NCBI RefSeq assembly: GCF_003352065.1
Contig: NZ_CP025803.1
Span: 310,001-374,000 of the forward strand
From: Sulfitobacter sp. SK011
Lineage (GTDB): Bacteria > Pseudomonadota > Alphaproteobacteria > Rhodobacterales > Rhodobacteraceae
Direction: 5' to 3'
Length of the DNA: 64,000 nt
Notes under the pieces: generated by a model
What the model saw: the letters and a program-made list of their open reading frames with translations, nothing else
Databases searched by the model: none
Told to the model about the DNA's origin: nothing
Shown here: piece after piece, positions 35,513-44,930 of the stretch
Numbering within the stretch: the first letter of the stretch is position 1
Layout of the letters: each line of letters opens with the position of its first letter
Program-made: the position numbers and the translations under genes

Positions 35513-36835
35513 TCAACCTGAAAGTGCGGACTTTAAGGCCATATAAGACGCCTTTGGTGTGCGCCGGAGCGTTTCAAAATCGACATGTACCAAGCCAAAC
35601 CGCTTTTCATAGCCGAGCGCCCACTCGTAGTTGTCCATCAAAGACCAGACCATGTAGCCCCTAAGGGGCACACCCGCCGCAATCGCTTCTTTGGCCGCCG
35701 CGACATGGCTGTTCAGATAATCAATGCGTCCCTGATCATTCACCACGCCATCCACCAAATGATCGTCGTTAGCCATGCCGTTTTCGGTAACATAAAGTGG
35801 CAATTCACCAGTATATTCCTGCGCAGTTCTGATTAGAAAATCACGCAGCCCTTGTGGGTATATTTCCCACGCCATCTGCGTTTTGGGTAACGGGCCGGGA
35901 ACCTCGTGATGTCCGGGCCAGGGGCCATCGTCGGGGGCGATTATCTTGCGGGTGTAATAATTGATACCGCACCAGTCGACTTGCGATCCAATGGTGTCGA
36001 AATCGTCCTGCCAGCCGTCCGGCATATGTGGGCCCAGCCCTTCCATCACATTGTCCGGATAGCGGCCCTTAAAAACACCCTCCAGAAAAAAGCGGTTGTA
36101 ATAGCCATCATAAAGCGCTGCCGCCTGCGCGGCTTGCGGCGTCTGATCGACGGGCGTGGCCCATTCCATGTTAAAGACCGCACCAAGGTTTTCCATGCCC
36201 AGTCCGCGCATCGTCTGGATTGCACGACCATGCGCCAGCAATACGTGATGCATTGCCCGTGCCGTGGCACGAATGTCGCGCAATCCCGGCGCGTGATGGC
36301 CCAGAAAATGCGACAGCCACCCGACGCACCAAGGCTCATTGATTGGGGCCACGCTGTACATCCGGTCGCCAATGCGCCCCATGATGGTTTCGGTGAAATC
36401 GGCAAACCACCCGGCAATATCACGGTTCCGCCATCCCCCCACATCGGCCAGCGGTGATGGCAATTCCCAATGATAAAGAGTGGCACAGGGTTTCAGCCCG
36501 CGTTCCAGCATAGCGTCTGTTAAACGGTCGTAAAAATCCAGCCCCTCAGGGTTTGGCGTACCGCGACCCGTTGGCAACACACGCGCCCAACTTGTCGAGA
36601 ACCGGTAACAATCAAACCCCGCCGCCGCAACCAGATCGAGATCCTGTTCGTACAGGTGATAATGATCACAGCCGATATCGCCATTTTCCGCACGCACAAC
36701 ATTTCCAGGAGTCGCGGCAAAGCTGTCCCAGTGAGTTTTCCCAGCCCCTCCATACGCGTGGCCTTCGATCTGGTAACTGGACGTTGCGGCCCCGAACTTA
36801 AATCCGGCTGGAAAGTCTGAGCGTTTGAATTGCAT
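35513..36835 (-). CDS. GH1 beta-glucosidase/beta-glycosidase
   Basis: 440 residues, a full-length single-domain glycoside hydrolase family 1 enzyme. The acid/base Glu167 is in the INEPW motif and the nucleophile Glu351 in YVTENGMA. The opening FPAGFKFGAATSSYQIEG is diagnostic. It has no signal peptide, so it should hydrolyse imported beta-glucosides or similar oligosaccharides in the cytoplasm. It starts three bases after the LacI-type regulator stops and is co-transcribed with it, under the same operator as the divergent agl operon. Confidence 0.96.
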   Translation of the reverse strand: MQFKRSDFPAGFKFGAATSSYQIEGHAYGGAGKTHWDSFAATPGNVVRAENGDIGCDHYHLYEQDLDLVAAAGFDCYRFSTSWARVLPTGRGTPNPEGLDFYDRLTDAMLERGLKPCATLYHWELPSPLADVGGWRNRDIAGWFADFTETIMGRIGDRMYSVAPINEPWCVGWLSHFLGHHAPGLRDIRATARAMHHVLLAHGRAIQTMRGLGMENLGAVFNMEWATPVDQTPQAAQAAALYDGYYNRFFLEGVFKGRYPDNVMEGLGPHMPDGWQDDFDTIGSQVDWCGINYYTRKIIAPDDGPWPGHHEVPGPLPKTQMAWEIYPQGLRDFLIRTAQEYTGELPLYVTENGMANDDHLVDGVVNDQGRIDYLNSHVAAAKEAIAAGVPLRGYMVWSLMDNYEWALGYEKRFGLVHVDFETLRRTPKASYMALKSALSG

Positions 36836-36838
36836 TTC

Positions 36839-37882
36839 TTACCCCTGTACCAAGGCGTGCCGAGATACCGGTTCTGTTGAATATCCCACCGTCAAATCCA
36901 CCTCGAGAAGACGCGTGACCGGTTCCATCGAAGGATCTTGAATATAATCAAGCAGCATTTTCGCACATTCGCGACCTGCATCGCGCACGGAAGACCGGGT
37001 GGCCGTAAAGATCGGAACCCCCTCACCGTTTTTGAGATACGACAGATCGTCGTCATGGGTAATGACCGACACATCCCGCCCCATTTTAAGCCCCGCATCT
37101 TCCAATGCCCGGCGCACGCCAATGGCCGAGATCATCGAAGAGGTCAAAAAAGCCGTTGGCGCAGCTGGTAGGCTCAGCATCTCGCGGGCCGAGCGATAGC
37201 CATAAATCTCGGTCATTTCCTCACTGCGCATGAGCGCTGGATCCGGGTCAATATGCCGATCCTTAAGCGCCTGCACATACCCATTTCGCCTGCGATGGGC
37301 GAAGTCCATCTCTTCCAATCCATTGATCAAAGCGATGCGGCTGTGCCCCAGATCAAGCAGGAATTTCGTTGCCCGTTCAAACGCACTTTTGTTGTTCACG
37401 TCCAGCCACGAATATCCGCCCTCAATGTCCGAGGCGCGGCCATGCACCACGAAAGGCAACCCAATTTCATGTAAAAGTGCGATCCGTTGATCATTCATGC
37501 GCGGCCCGTGAACGATAATTCCGTCCACTGTCCCCCGTGATTTCAGGTCGCGGTAAACCCGTTCTTCATCGCCATCTGGCACCAGCTTGAGAAGCGTATC
37601 ATAACCACGTGAGGAATAGGTTTCGCCCGCACCAGCGATAAAGTCGCCAAAGACCGGATTGACCATTTCATGACTTGATGTGACCGGGATGACATGACCA
37701 ATGGCCATAGCCCGCCCGGTTGCAAGGCTCTTGGCGCGCATGCTGGGCCTGTAGTCATACTGTTCTGCCGCCTGCTGCACCCTTGTGCGCGTGGCCTCGC
37801 TTACATCTGAATAGCCATTTAGCGCCCGGCTGACCGTGGTCTGAGATAGATTAAGTATTTCTGCCAGTCTCTTGAGGTTCAT
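36839..37882 (-). CDS. aglR: LacI-family regulator of the alpha-glucoside operon
   Basis: 347 residues. The N-terminal helix-turn-helix is MNLKRLAEILNLSQTTVSRA with hinge YRPSMRAKSLATGRA (about 45-59), followed by a periplasmic-binding-protein-like sugar domain. It is divergent from aglE, as AglR is in Sinorhizobium meliloti. Two matching operators (37892-37905 and 38057-38070) lie in the shared control region, one just upstream of its own start, so both autoregulation and repression of agl are likely, released by the sugar. Gene symbol is by synteny. Confidence 0.93.
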   Translation of the reverse strand: MNLKRLAEILNLSQTTVSRALNGYSDVSEATRTRVQQAAEQYDYRPSMRAKSLATGRAMAIGHVIPVTSSHEMVNPVFGDFIAGAGETYSSRGYDTLLKLVPDGDEERVYRDLKSRGTVDGIIVHGPRMNDQRIALLHEIGLPFVVHGRASDIEGGYSWLDVNNKSAFERATKFLLDLGHSRIALINGLEEMDFAHRRRNGYVQALKDRHIDPDPALMRSEEMTEIYGYRSAREMLSLPAAPTAFLTSSMISAIGVRRALEDAGLKMGRDVSVITHDDDLSYLKNGEGVPIFTATRSSVRDAGRECAKMLLDYIQDPSMEPVTRLLEVDLTVGYSTEPVSRHALVQG

Positions 37883-37891
37883 CTCTTACCG

Positions 37892-37905
37892 CCAAATCGC
37901 TTTGG
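37892..37905. promoter_or_regulatory. LacI-type operator before aglR
   Basis: CCAAATCGCTTTGG differs from the perfect palindrome at 38057-38070 at one base. It begins nine bases before the aglR start codon on the minus strand, a position suited to autorepression of aglR and the GH1 gene. Confidence 0.75.
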
Positions 37906-38019
37906 TTATTGCCCCTTTTTACGGACATCGCAAGATCAGGTCAAAGGAAAGTTTTGGGTTGCCATCGAGTTGAACAACAAGATTGAGCCTTGTCAGTATA
38001 CATATCCATTACATTTCTC

Positions 38020-38048
38020 TTGACGGACGTCAGTCAACTTGTGATTAT
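38020..38048 (+). promoter_or_regulatory. Probable sigma70 promoter of the agl operon
   Basis: TTGACG (38020-38025) and GATTAT (38043-38048) are 17 bases apart, the best spacing. The operator at 38057 falls close to the expected transcription start, so bound repressor would block the promoter. Confidence 0.65.
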
Positions 38049-38056
38049 CTCGCCAT

Positions 38057-38070
38057 CCAAAGCGCTTTGG
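38057..38070. promoter_or_regulatory. LacI-type operator before aglE
   Basis: CCAAAGCGCTTTGG is a perfect 14-bp palindrome with the central CG typical of LacI/GalR-family operators. It lies just downstream of the proposed -10 box and 55 bases before the aglE start. Confidence 0.85.
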
Positions 38071-38125
38071 TTAGATCCGAATCGCCACTAAATAATCTGC
38101 GCGCAGCGCAATTTGGGAGGAACAC

Positions 38126-39412
38126 ATGAAACGAGTACTTTATGCGGGTGCCGCTACTTTGGCTTTGGCCTCTGGCATGGCCCATGCAGACGGACATTTG
38201 GCCGGCGAACAGGTGACAGTTTTTGGTCCGTGGCTTGGCCCAGATCAGGTGAACGTCGAAGCCGTGTTGGCCGAATTTGCAAAAGCCACGGGCGCAGATG
38301 TGCGCTATGTTGGTTCTGACAGCTTTGAACAGCAAATTCGCGTTGATACCGAAGCGGGATCGGCCCCAAACATCGCCGTCTTTCCACAGCCCGGCCTGGC
38401 CGCTGACCTTGCCGCCTCAGGTTTCTTGACGCCCCTGACCGCTGGCACCGACGATTGGGTCCGCGAAAACTATGCGGCCGGTCAATCCTGGGTCGATCTG
38501 GGAACATTTGCCGGGACCGATGGCACAGAGGCGCTTTACGGCTTTTTCTACAAAGTCGATGTAAAATCTTTGGTATGGTACTCACCTGAGAACTTTGAGG
38601 ATGCGGGTTACGAAGTCCCAACTTCCATGGAAGACCTCAAAGCACTGACAGATCAGATTGTGGCCGATGGCGGCACGCCTTGGTGTATCGGTCTGGGGTC
38701 CGGCGGCGCGACAGGCTGGCCTGCGACCGATTGGGTCGAGGACATGATGCTGCGCACACAATCCCCTGCGGATTATGATGCCTGGGTGTCAAACGAAATG
38801 AAATTCAACGATCCAAAGGTGGTCGCGGCGATTGAAGAATTTGGCGCGTTTGCCCGCAATGACGCCTATGTTGCCGGTGGTGCCGGTGCGGTCGCATCAA
38901 CCGACTTCCGTGACAGCCCAAAAGGGTTATTCAGCTCGCCGCCACAATGCTACATGCACCGTCAGGCGTCATTTATCCCCGCGTTCTTCCCTGAAGGCAC
39001 GGTTGTCGGCGAAGACGCCGACTTCTTCTACTTCCCGGCCTACGCGGACAAAGACCTCGGCTCTCCTGTTCTGGGGGCGGGCACCGTTTGGGGCATCACC
39101 AACGACAGTCCCGGCGCACAGGCGTTGATTGAATGGCTGCGCGAACCCGTCGCGCATGAAACATGGATGGCACGCCAAGGCTTTCTGACGCCACACAAGG
39201 GCGTGGACACCAACGTGTTCAGCGATCCAACCTTGAAAAAGATGAACGACATCCTGTTGGGCGCGACCACATTCCGCTTTGACGGGTCTGACCTGATGCC
39301 AGGTGGTGTTGGTGCGGGGTCGTTCTGGACCGGGATGGTTGACTATGCGGGCGGCAAAGATGCCACCGAAGTTGCGACCGAAATCCAAAACTCCTGGGAC
39401 GCCCTGAAGTAA
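38126..39412 (+). CDS. aglE: Alpha-glucoside ABC transporter substrate-binding protein
   Basis: 428 residues of ABC-family 1 sugar-binding proteins. The Sec signal (MKRVLYAGAATLALASGMAH) is cut near HADG. The body contains typical sugar-binding features such as VGSDSFEQQIRVDTEAGSAPN and WATD-like repeats. GGGAGGAACAC precedes the ATG. Order with the following genes matches the AglEFGAK system, which imports sucrose, maltose, trehalose and related alpha-glucosides. A stem-loop follows the gene and may raise the level of this subunit. Confidence 0.95.
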   Translation: MKRVLYAGAATLALASGMAHADGHLAGEQVTVFGPWLGPDQVNVEAVLAEFAKATGADVRYVGSDSFEQQIRVDTEAGSAPNIAVFPQPGLAADLAASGFLTPLTAGTDDWVRENYAAGQSWVDLGTFAGTDGTEALYGFFYKVDVKSLVWYSPENFEDAGYEVPTSMEDLKALTDQIVADGGTPWCIGLGSGGATGWPATDWVEDMMLRTQSPADYDAWVSNEMKFNDPKVVAAIEEFGAFARNDAYVAGGAGAVASTDFRDSPKGLFSSPPQCYMHRQASFIPAFFPEGTVVGEDADFFYFPAYADKDLGSPVLGAGTVWGITNDSPGAQALIEWLREPVAHETWMARQGFLTPHKGVDTNVFSDPTLKKMNDILLGATTFRFDGSDLMPGGVGAGSFWTGMVDYAGGKDATEVATEIQNSWDALK

Positions 39413-39430
39413 GCGGGCCGCACAAAAACG

Positions 39431-39461
39431 AACAATCCGGGCGATATGACCCCGGATTGTT
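39431..39461 (+). terminator. Stable stem-loop between aglE and aglF
   Basis: AACAATCCGG (39431-39440) pairs perfectly with CCGGATTGTT (39452-39461) around an 11-base loop. No U-run follows, so partial termination or protection of the upstream message is more likely than full termination. Such hairpins are common after binding-protein genes of ABC operons. Confidence 0.65.
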
Positions 39462-39494
39462 CCACCACTTCATGACAGTCTCGGGGAGGGGATC

Positions 39495-40502
39495 ATGCAT
39501 CCAGCGCTACAAGGTCTGATGACCATCTTTATCGGTGTTGGTGGCTGTGTTGGGTATTTCTATTTTTCCAATCAGTTGCTCGACAAGGTGCTGTTCCCGC
39601 CGCGAGGTCCGAACGCCGGACGTAACATCAATCAGGCGAATATGATCCGTCCCTGGTTGTTTCTTGCCCCTGCCATGATCGCCCTTGGGCTCTACCTTGC
39701 CTACCCGGTGTTTGAAACGATCCGCCTGTCCGTGACAGAGCGTATTCCGGGCGGTGGCTATAAGTTCGTCGGCCTTGCCAACTATACTCAAATGCTGGGT
39801 GAGCCAAAGTTTTGGGAGGCCCTTAAGAACAACTTCCTCTGGCTGATTATTGTACCTGCTTTTTCGACGGCCTTCGGGCTTTTGGCAGCACAGCTGACTG
39901 ACCGCATCCGGTGGGGGAACATTGCAAAATCACTGATTTTTATGCCGATGGCCATTTCGTTTGTAGGCGCTGCCGTTATCTGGAAGCTGGTCTATGACAC
40001 GCGCCCCGTTGATCAAGACCAGATTGGTGTCCTTAACGCGATCTATCTGGCCTTTGGTGGCGATGAGCCGCAACAATGGCTGACGATACCGCTGTGGAAT
40101 TCATTCTTTCTAATGGCTGTTCTGATTTGGATTCAGACTGGGTTTGCCATGGTCATCCTGTCCGCCGCCCTGCGCGGTATTCCGGAAGAAACGATTGAGG
40201 CTGCGATTGTGGATGGGGCCAACCCGATGCAGGTGTTCTTCAAAATCAAAGCCCCCCAGATCATCCCCACAATCGTTGTGGTCTGGACGACGATCACCAT
40301 CGTTGTGCTCAAGGTATTCGACATCGTTTACGCCATGACCAATGGGCAGTGGGAAACGCAGGTTTTGGCCAACTACATGTATGACAAAATGTTCCGTGCC
40401 AATGATTGGGGCGTGGGGTCGGCATCGGCCATGGTGATCATGCTGTTGGTGACGCCGATCCTGGTCTGGAACGTCTATAGCGCACGCAAAGAAATGCGCT
40501 GA
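39495..40502 (+). CDS. aglF: Alpha-glucoside ABC transporter permease
   Basis: 335 residues, a MalF-type inner-membrane permease. An extra N-terminal membrane segment (about 5-27) and a linker precede the six-helix core, as in AglF of rhizobia. The EAA loop that contacts the ATPase reads EAAIVDGANPMQVFFKIKAP. GGGGAGGGG lies before the ATG. It pairs with AglG to form the membrane channel. Confidence 0.95.
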   Translation: MHPALQGLMTIFIGVGGCVGYFYFSNQLLDKVLFPPRGPNAGRNINQANMIRPWLFLAPAMIALGLYLAYPVFETIRLSVTERIPGGGYKFVGLANYTQMLGEPKFWEALKNNFLWLIIVPAFSTAFGLLAAQLTDRIRWGNIAKSLIFMPMAISFVGAAVIWKLVYDTRPVDQDQIGVLNAIYLAFGGDEPQQWLTIPLWNSFFLMAVLIWIQTGFAMVILSAALRGIPEETIEAAIVDGANPMQVFFKIKAPQIIPTIVVVWTTITIVVLKVFDIVYAMTNGQWETQVLANYMYDKMFRANDWGVGSASAMVIMLLVTPILVWNVYSARKEMR

Positions 40503-40517
40503 GGGAGGTGCGGAACA

Positions 40518-41666
40518 ATGGATAATATTGCAGGAACAAAATCGGGCCTGACATGGGCCGTTCACATCTCGGTTGCCGTGCTGGTCATGTTGTGGCTCTT
40601 TCCGACTGTCGGTTTGTTGGTGTCATCTTTTCGCACGTCCGACCAGATTGCAACATCGGGCTGGTGGAACTCCATGTTTCCATCGGAACAGAACCTGACC
40701 TTGCGCTCCGCAGACCCCGAAACGCAGCTCTTGATGGACGGCGTGTATGTGATTGAAGGGAATCTCTTTGGCGCGACCAGCGATGCAGAGATATCCGCGT
40801 GGGGCCTGTCGTCCCGCGAGATCGACACCTACGTCGCAGGAGATACGGCCGAGCTTAACAAAGGTGGTACGGTCACGGTTCAGGCCAACGGCGACTACCG
40901 TATGGAAAACGCCGAAGAATTCACGGGCAGCAGGGGCACACGGGTATTTGTGACCGCCAAGACGCCCCCGGAATTCACCTTGGAAAACTATCAAAAAGTG
41001 CTGTTTGACCCAACCAATCGGGAAGGCATGGCAAAGGCATTCTTCAACACGCTGACAGTAACGATTCCGGCGACGATCATCCCGATCCTGATTGCGGCCT
41101 TTGCCGCTTATGCGTTGGCCTGGATGGATTTTCCGGGCCGTGCGCTGCTGATCGCCGCTGTGGTTGGGCTTTTGGTGGTGCCGTTACAATTGGCGCTGAT
41201 CCCGCTTTTGAAGCTGCACAACGAGGTTGGCATCGGCAAGGGTTATCTTGGCGTTTGGCTGGCACACACCGGGTTTGGCCTGCCGCTGGCGATTTATCTG
41301 TTGCGCAACTACATGGTGGGCCTGCCCCGCGATATCATCGAGAACGCACGCGTGGACGGTGCAACTGATTTTCAGGTTTTTGTGAAAATCATCCTGCCCC
41401 TGTCCTTTCCGGCCCTCGCCTCTTTTGCGATTTTTCAGTTCCTCTGGACGTGGAATGACCTGCTTGTCTCGCTGGTGTTCCTGATCGATTCAACCGGGGA
41501 AACCACGGTGATGACCAAACAAATCGTTGAGCTGTTGGGCACCCGTGGCGGCAATTGGGAAATTCTGGCGACATCGGCCTTTGTCTCAATCGCCGTGCCG
41601 TTGGCGGTTTTCTTTGCCATGCAAAAATATCTGGTCCGGGGCCTGCTGGCCGGATCCGTCAAGTAA
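40518..41666 (+). CDS. aglG: Alpha-glucoside ABC transporter permease
   Basis: 382 residues, a MalG-type permease. Between the first and second membrane segments there is a large periplasmic loop (about 40-160), longer than in MalG and typical of AglG. The EAA loop reads ENARVDGATDFQVFVKIILP. It starts 15 bases after aglF with a strong GGGAGG site. Confidence 0.95.
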   Translation: MDNIAGTKSGLTWAVHISVAVLVMLWLFPTVGLLVSSFRTSDQIATSGWWNSMFPSEQNLTLRSADPETQLLMDGVYVIEGNLFGATSDAEISAWGLSSREIDTYVAGDTAELNKGGTVTVQANGDYRMENAEEFTGSRGTRVFVTAKTPPEFTLENYQKVLFDPTNREGMAKAFFNTLTVTIPATIIPILIAAFAAYALAWMDFPGRALLIAAVVGLLVVPLQLALIPLLKLHNEVGIGKGYLGVWLAHTGFGLPLAIYLLRNYMVGLPRDIIENARVDGATDFQVFVKIILPLSFPALASFAIFQFLWTWNDLLVSLVFLIDSTGETTVMTKQIVELLGTRGGNWEILATSAFVSIAVPLAVFFAMQKYLVRGLLAGSVK

Positions 41667-41675
41667 GCGAAAGAC

Positions 41676-43355
41676 ATGCGGATGAACATGACTGTAAAAC
41701 CAAACACCGTTGAATCAGCCGTGGTCGATCAAGACTGGTGGCGTGGCGCGGTCATCTATCAGATCTACCCACGCAGTTTTCAGGACAGCGATGGTGACGG
41801 TATTGGCGACCTCAAAGGCATCGTGCAACGCCTGCCCTATATCGCATCACTTGGAGTGGATGCGATTTGGATTTCGCCATTCTTTACCTCTCCGATGAAG
41901 GATTTCGGGTATGACGTAAGCGATTACTGTGATGTCGATCCGATGTTTGGCAAACTGACCGATCTCGATGAAATGATTGCCACCGCGCATGATCACGGCG
42001 TCAAAGTGATGATCGACCTGGTGCTGTCGCATTCATCCGACCAACATCCTTGGTTCGCACAAAGCCGACTAGACCGTGAAAACGACAAGGCAGATTGGTA
42101 TGTCTGGGCTGATCCCAAACCCGATGGAACAGCCCCGAACAATTGGCTGTCGATCTTCGGTGGGCCGGCGTGGCACTGGGACCCCCGGCGCGAACAGTAT
42201 TACCTGCATAATTTTCTGAGCAGTCAGCCGGATCTAAATTTGCACACACCCGCAGTGCAAGATGCCCTGCTGGATGCAACCCGTTTCTGGCTGGACCGGG
42301 GCGTAGATGGATTTCGGCTTGATACCATCAACTTTTACTTTGCCGACAAGCAGCTGCGCGATAACCCCGCCCTGCCTCCTGAAAAACGCAATGCCAACAT
42401 CGCGCCGTCGGTCAATCCGTACAACCACCAGCAACATATCTATTCCAAGAACCAACCCGAGAACCTCGCCTTTTTGCGCCGCTTCCGCGCGCTGCTGGAT
42501 GAATATCCCGGTAAGGCCGCGGTGGGCGAAGTCGGTGATGCACAGTACGGGCTGGAGATTTTGGGCCAGTACACAAGTGGCGATGAGTTTGTTCACATGT
42601 GCTATGCTTTCGAGCTTTTGGCTAAGGAAAAACCAACTGCGGAACGGATCGCGGAAGTGTTCGCCAAGGTCGCGGATGTTGCCGCCGACGGGTGGGCCTG
42701 CTGGGCGTTTTCAAACCATGACGTGATGCGCCATGCCAGCCGGTGGGCACTGTCCCCCGCAGCACAACGCCTGTTTGTGACAATGCTGATGTGCCTGCGC
42801 GGGTCCGTCTGCCTGTACCAAGGTGAAGAATTGGGCCTGCCCGAAGCCGACATCGCATTCGAGGACCTGCAAGATCCCTATGGCATTGAATTCTGGCCGG
42901 AATTCAAAGGCCGCGACGGCTGTCGCAGCCCCATGGCCTGGGAGCTGTCCAATCAAAACGGCGGGTTCACCACTGGCAAGCCATGGCTGCCGGTCAGCCC
43001 TGAGCATCTGAACCTCTCTGTTGCCGCGCAAGAGGCAGACCCCTCGGCAATGTTGCACCATTATCGAAAGGCCATTGGCTTGCGTCAATCAAACGCCGTG
43101 CTGGCCAAAGGAACGTTATCAAATCTGACAGTCAAAGACGACGTCCTGAGTTTTTCGCGCATGTTGGATGGCGAAGAGGTGTTCTGTGCTTTCAATCTCT
43201 CCGATGCCCCGGCGACCGTTGACCTGCCCACAGGTAACTGGGCCAATCTGGCCCCCGATATGGATACTGCCGACACGGATAAAGGCGGGACAATTGCCCT
43301 TGCCCCTTGGCAGGCATGCATCAGCAAACGATCCATTGATCAAAAGGAAACGTAA
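41676..43355 (+). CDS. aglA: Alpha-glucosidase, glycoside hydrolase family 13
   Basis: 559 residues, GH13 oligo-1,6-glucosidase/alpha-glucosidase type. Catalytic residues: nucleophile Asp216 in GFRLDTINF, acid/base Glu285 in VGEVGD, and transition-state Asp349 in FSNHDVMRH. The opening VIYQIYPRSFQDSDGDGIGD is diagnostic. No signal peptide, so imported alpha-glucosides are hydrolysed in the cytoplasm to glucose and the partner sugar. It lies between the permease and ATPase genes, as in the rhizobial agl operon, and ends one base before aglK begins. Confidence 0.95.
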   Translation: MRMNMTVKPNTVESAVVDQDWWRGAVIYQIYPRSFQDSDGDGIGDLKGIVQRLPYIASLGVDAIWISPFFTSPMKDFGYDVSDYCDVDPMFGKLTDLDEMIATAHDHGVKVMIDLVLSHSSDQHPWFAQSRLDRENDKADWYVWADPKPDGTAPNNWLSIFGGPAWHWDPRREQYYLHNFLSSQPDLNLHTPAVQDALLDATRFWLDRGVDGFRLDTINFYFADKQLRDNPALPPEKRNANIAPSVNPYNHQQHIYSKNQPENLAFLRRFRALLDEYPGKAAVGEVGDAQYGLEILGQYTSGDEFVHMCYAFELLAKEKPTAERIAEVFAKVADVAADGWACWAFSNHDVMRHASRWALSPAAQRLFVTMLMCLRGSVCLYQGEELGLPEADIAFEDLQDPYGIEFWPEFKGRDGCRSPMAWELSNQNGGFTTGKPWLPVSPEHLNLSVAAQEADPSAMLHHYRKAIGLRQSNAVLAKGTLSNLTVKDDVLSFSRMLDGEEVFCAFNLSDAPATVDLPTGNWANLAPDMDTADTDKGGTIALAPWQACISKRSIDQKET

Positions 43356-44441
43356 ATGGCCAATCTCAAGTTGACCCAAGTTGCCAAGACCTATGGCAAC
43401 GTCGAAGTCCTCAAGAACATCAATCTGGATATCACCACAGGCGAACTCATCGTGTTTGTGGGGCCATCAGGGTGCGGCAAATCCACCCTGCTGCGGATGA
43501 TTGCAGGTCTGGAAAAGATCTCTGGCGGGACGTTGGAAATTGACGGTCAAGTGGTCAACAATGTGCCCCCGTCCGAACGTGGCATTGCGATGGTATTCCA
43601 ATCCTACGCTCTTTATCCGCACATGACTGTGCGGGACAACATGGCCTTTGCGCTGAAGCTTGCCAAGAAAAGCCCTGCGGACATTGATGCGGCGATCAAG
43701 CGCGCGGCGGACAAGCTGCAACTGACCGAATATCTGGACCGCCTGCCCAAGGCATTGTCTGGCGGTCAACGCCAGCGCGTTGCAATCGGCCGTTCGATTG
43801 TGCGTGACCCAAAGGTCTATTTGTTTGACGAACCGCTGTCGAACCTCGATGCGGCGCTGCGTGTCGCGACTCGCATTGAAATTGCCCAACTTAAAGAGCA
43901 GATGCCAGATTCAACGATGATTTATGTGACCCATGATCAGGTCGAGGCAATGACCCTTGCCAGTCGCATTGTTGTTTTGGCTGACAAGGGCATCGCCCAG
44001 GTTGGCACGCCGTTGGATTTGTATGAGCGTCCCGAAAACGAATTTGTGGCCCAGTTCATTGGCTCTCCTGCAATGAACCTCCTGCCGGGCGAGGTGGTCA
44101 AGACCGGTGCGCAAACAACAGTGAAACTTGACGGCGGCGGCACGGCGGTTTCTGCGGTGAAAACTGACAAGAACGACAAGGGCATCCGCGTGAACGTCGG
44201 GGTTCGGCCAGAGGATCTTGTCAGGACGTCTGGTGATTTCCTGTTCGAAGGTGTCGTGAATTTCACCGAAGCACTGGGCGAAGTCACTTTGCTATATTTT
44301 GAAGAACAGGACGCGGGCAATGCCGTGATTGGCAAGCTTCCCGGCGTGCACAACAATGTACGCGGCACCTCAATCCGCCTTACCGCAGTCCCTGAAAAGG
44401 TACAGGTGTTCCACAACGGGCAGTCGCTTTTTTATCGTTAA
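43356..44441 (+). CDS. aglK: Alpha-glucoside ABC transporter ATP-binding protein
   Basis: 361 residues, a MalK/UgpC-type ATPase. Walker A is GPSGCGKST (36-44), the signature is ALSGGQRQRVAIGRS, and Walker B is VYLFDEPLSNLDAAL. The C-terminal TOBE domain (about 235-360) could take regulatory contacts. AAAAGGAAACG precedes the ATG. It completes the five-gene agl operon; no clear terminator is visible after it. Confidence 0.96.
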   Translation: MANLKLTQVAKTYGNVEVLKNINLDITTGELIVFVGPSGCGKSTLLRMIAGLEKISGGTLEIDGQVVNNVPPSERGIAMVFQSYALYPHMTVRDNMAFALKLAKKSPADIDAAIKRAADKLQLTEYLDRLPKALSGGQRQRVAIGRSIVRDPKVYLFDEPLSNLDAALRVATRIEIAQLKEQMPDSTMIYVTHDQVEAMTLASRIVVLADKGIAQVGTPLDLYERPENEFVAQFIGSPAMNLLPGEVVKTGAQTTVKLDGGGTAVSAVKTDKNDKGIRVNVGVRPEDLVRTSGDFLFEGVVNFTEALGEVTLLYFEEQDAGNAVIGKLPGVHNNVRGTSIRLTAVPEKVQVFHNGQSLFYR

Positions 44442-44497
44442 GTATCAGGTCGCCGTCATGGCGGCCTTGTTGCGGCGAAAACTGGCTGGCCGCCGCG

Positions 44498-44656
44498 TCA
44501 GGTATCATCGCCTACTGTCCTAGCACCGCCCATTAAGCAGGCCAACACGACGCCGCGCAAGACTGTTAGAACAGCCATGGCAAAAGCCATAAGATCATCA
44601 TTTGCAAAGTGTTGAGATGATTTGGTAGCGGACGGAAGATCATCCATATCATTCAT
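44498..44656 (-). CDS. Possible 52-residue single-span membrane protein
   Basis: An ATG-started frame in the gap after aglK encodes an acidic N-terminus (MNDMDDLPSATKSS) and one hydrophobic helix (LMAFAMAVLTVLRGVVLACL), ending GDDT. No good Shine-Dalgarno sequence precedes it, but the upstream DNA (44657-44720) is strongly AT-rich and could hold a promoter. Base use is balanced, unlike random frames here. The remaining DNA to 44930 holds nothing else I can support. No family recognised. Confidence 0.35.
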   Translation of the reverse strand: MNDMDDLPSATKSSQHFANDDLMAFAMAVLTVLRGVVLACLMGGARTVGDDT

Positions 44657-44930
44657 TCAATATATTGATTTTAAATAGATAAATCCCAAAAAATTTCGGC
44701 ATACCATATAAATAACCACCTCGAGACACATTTGGCAGCGATTTCCCCTTAAAGTCACTTGCATCGCAAGCGTATTAAACCACCAAATCCTGCGGTCGCG
44801 GCTTGCGAAGATGCACGAACCTGATCCGCGAGTGGGAATCCAGCAAACCGACTGTCTCAGAGGTGGTCGCGGAAATTCGGACCATTTGTTAAGGTGGATC
44901 GCATTAAATACGCTCCAACACTATTCTCTT

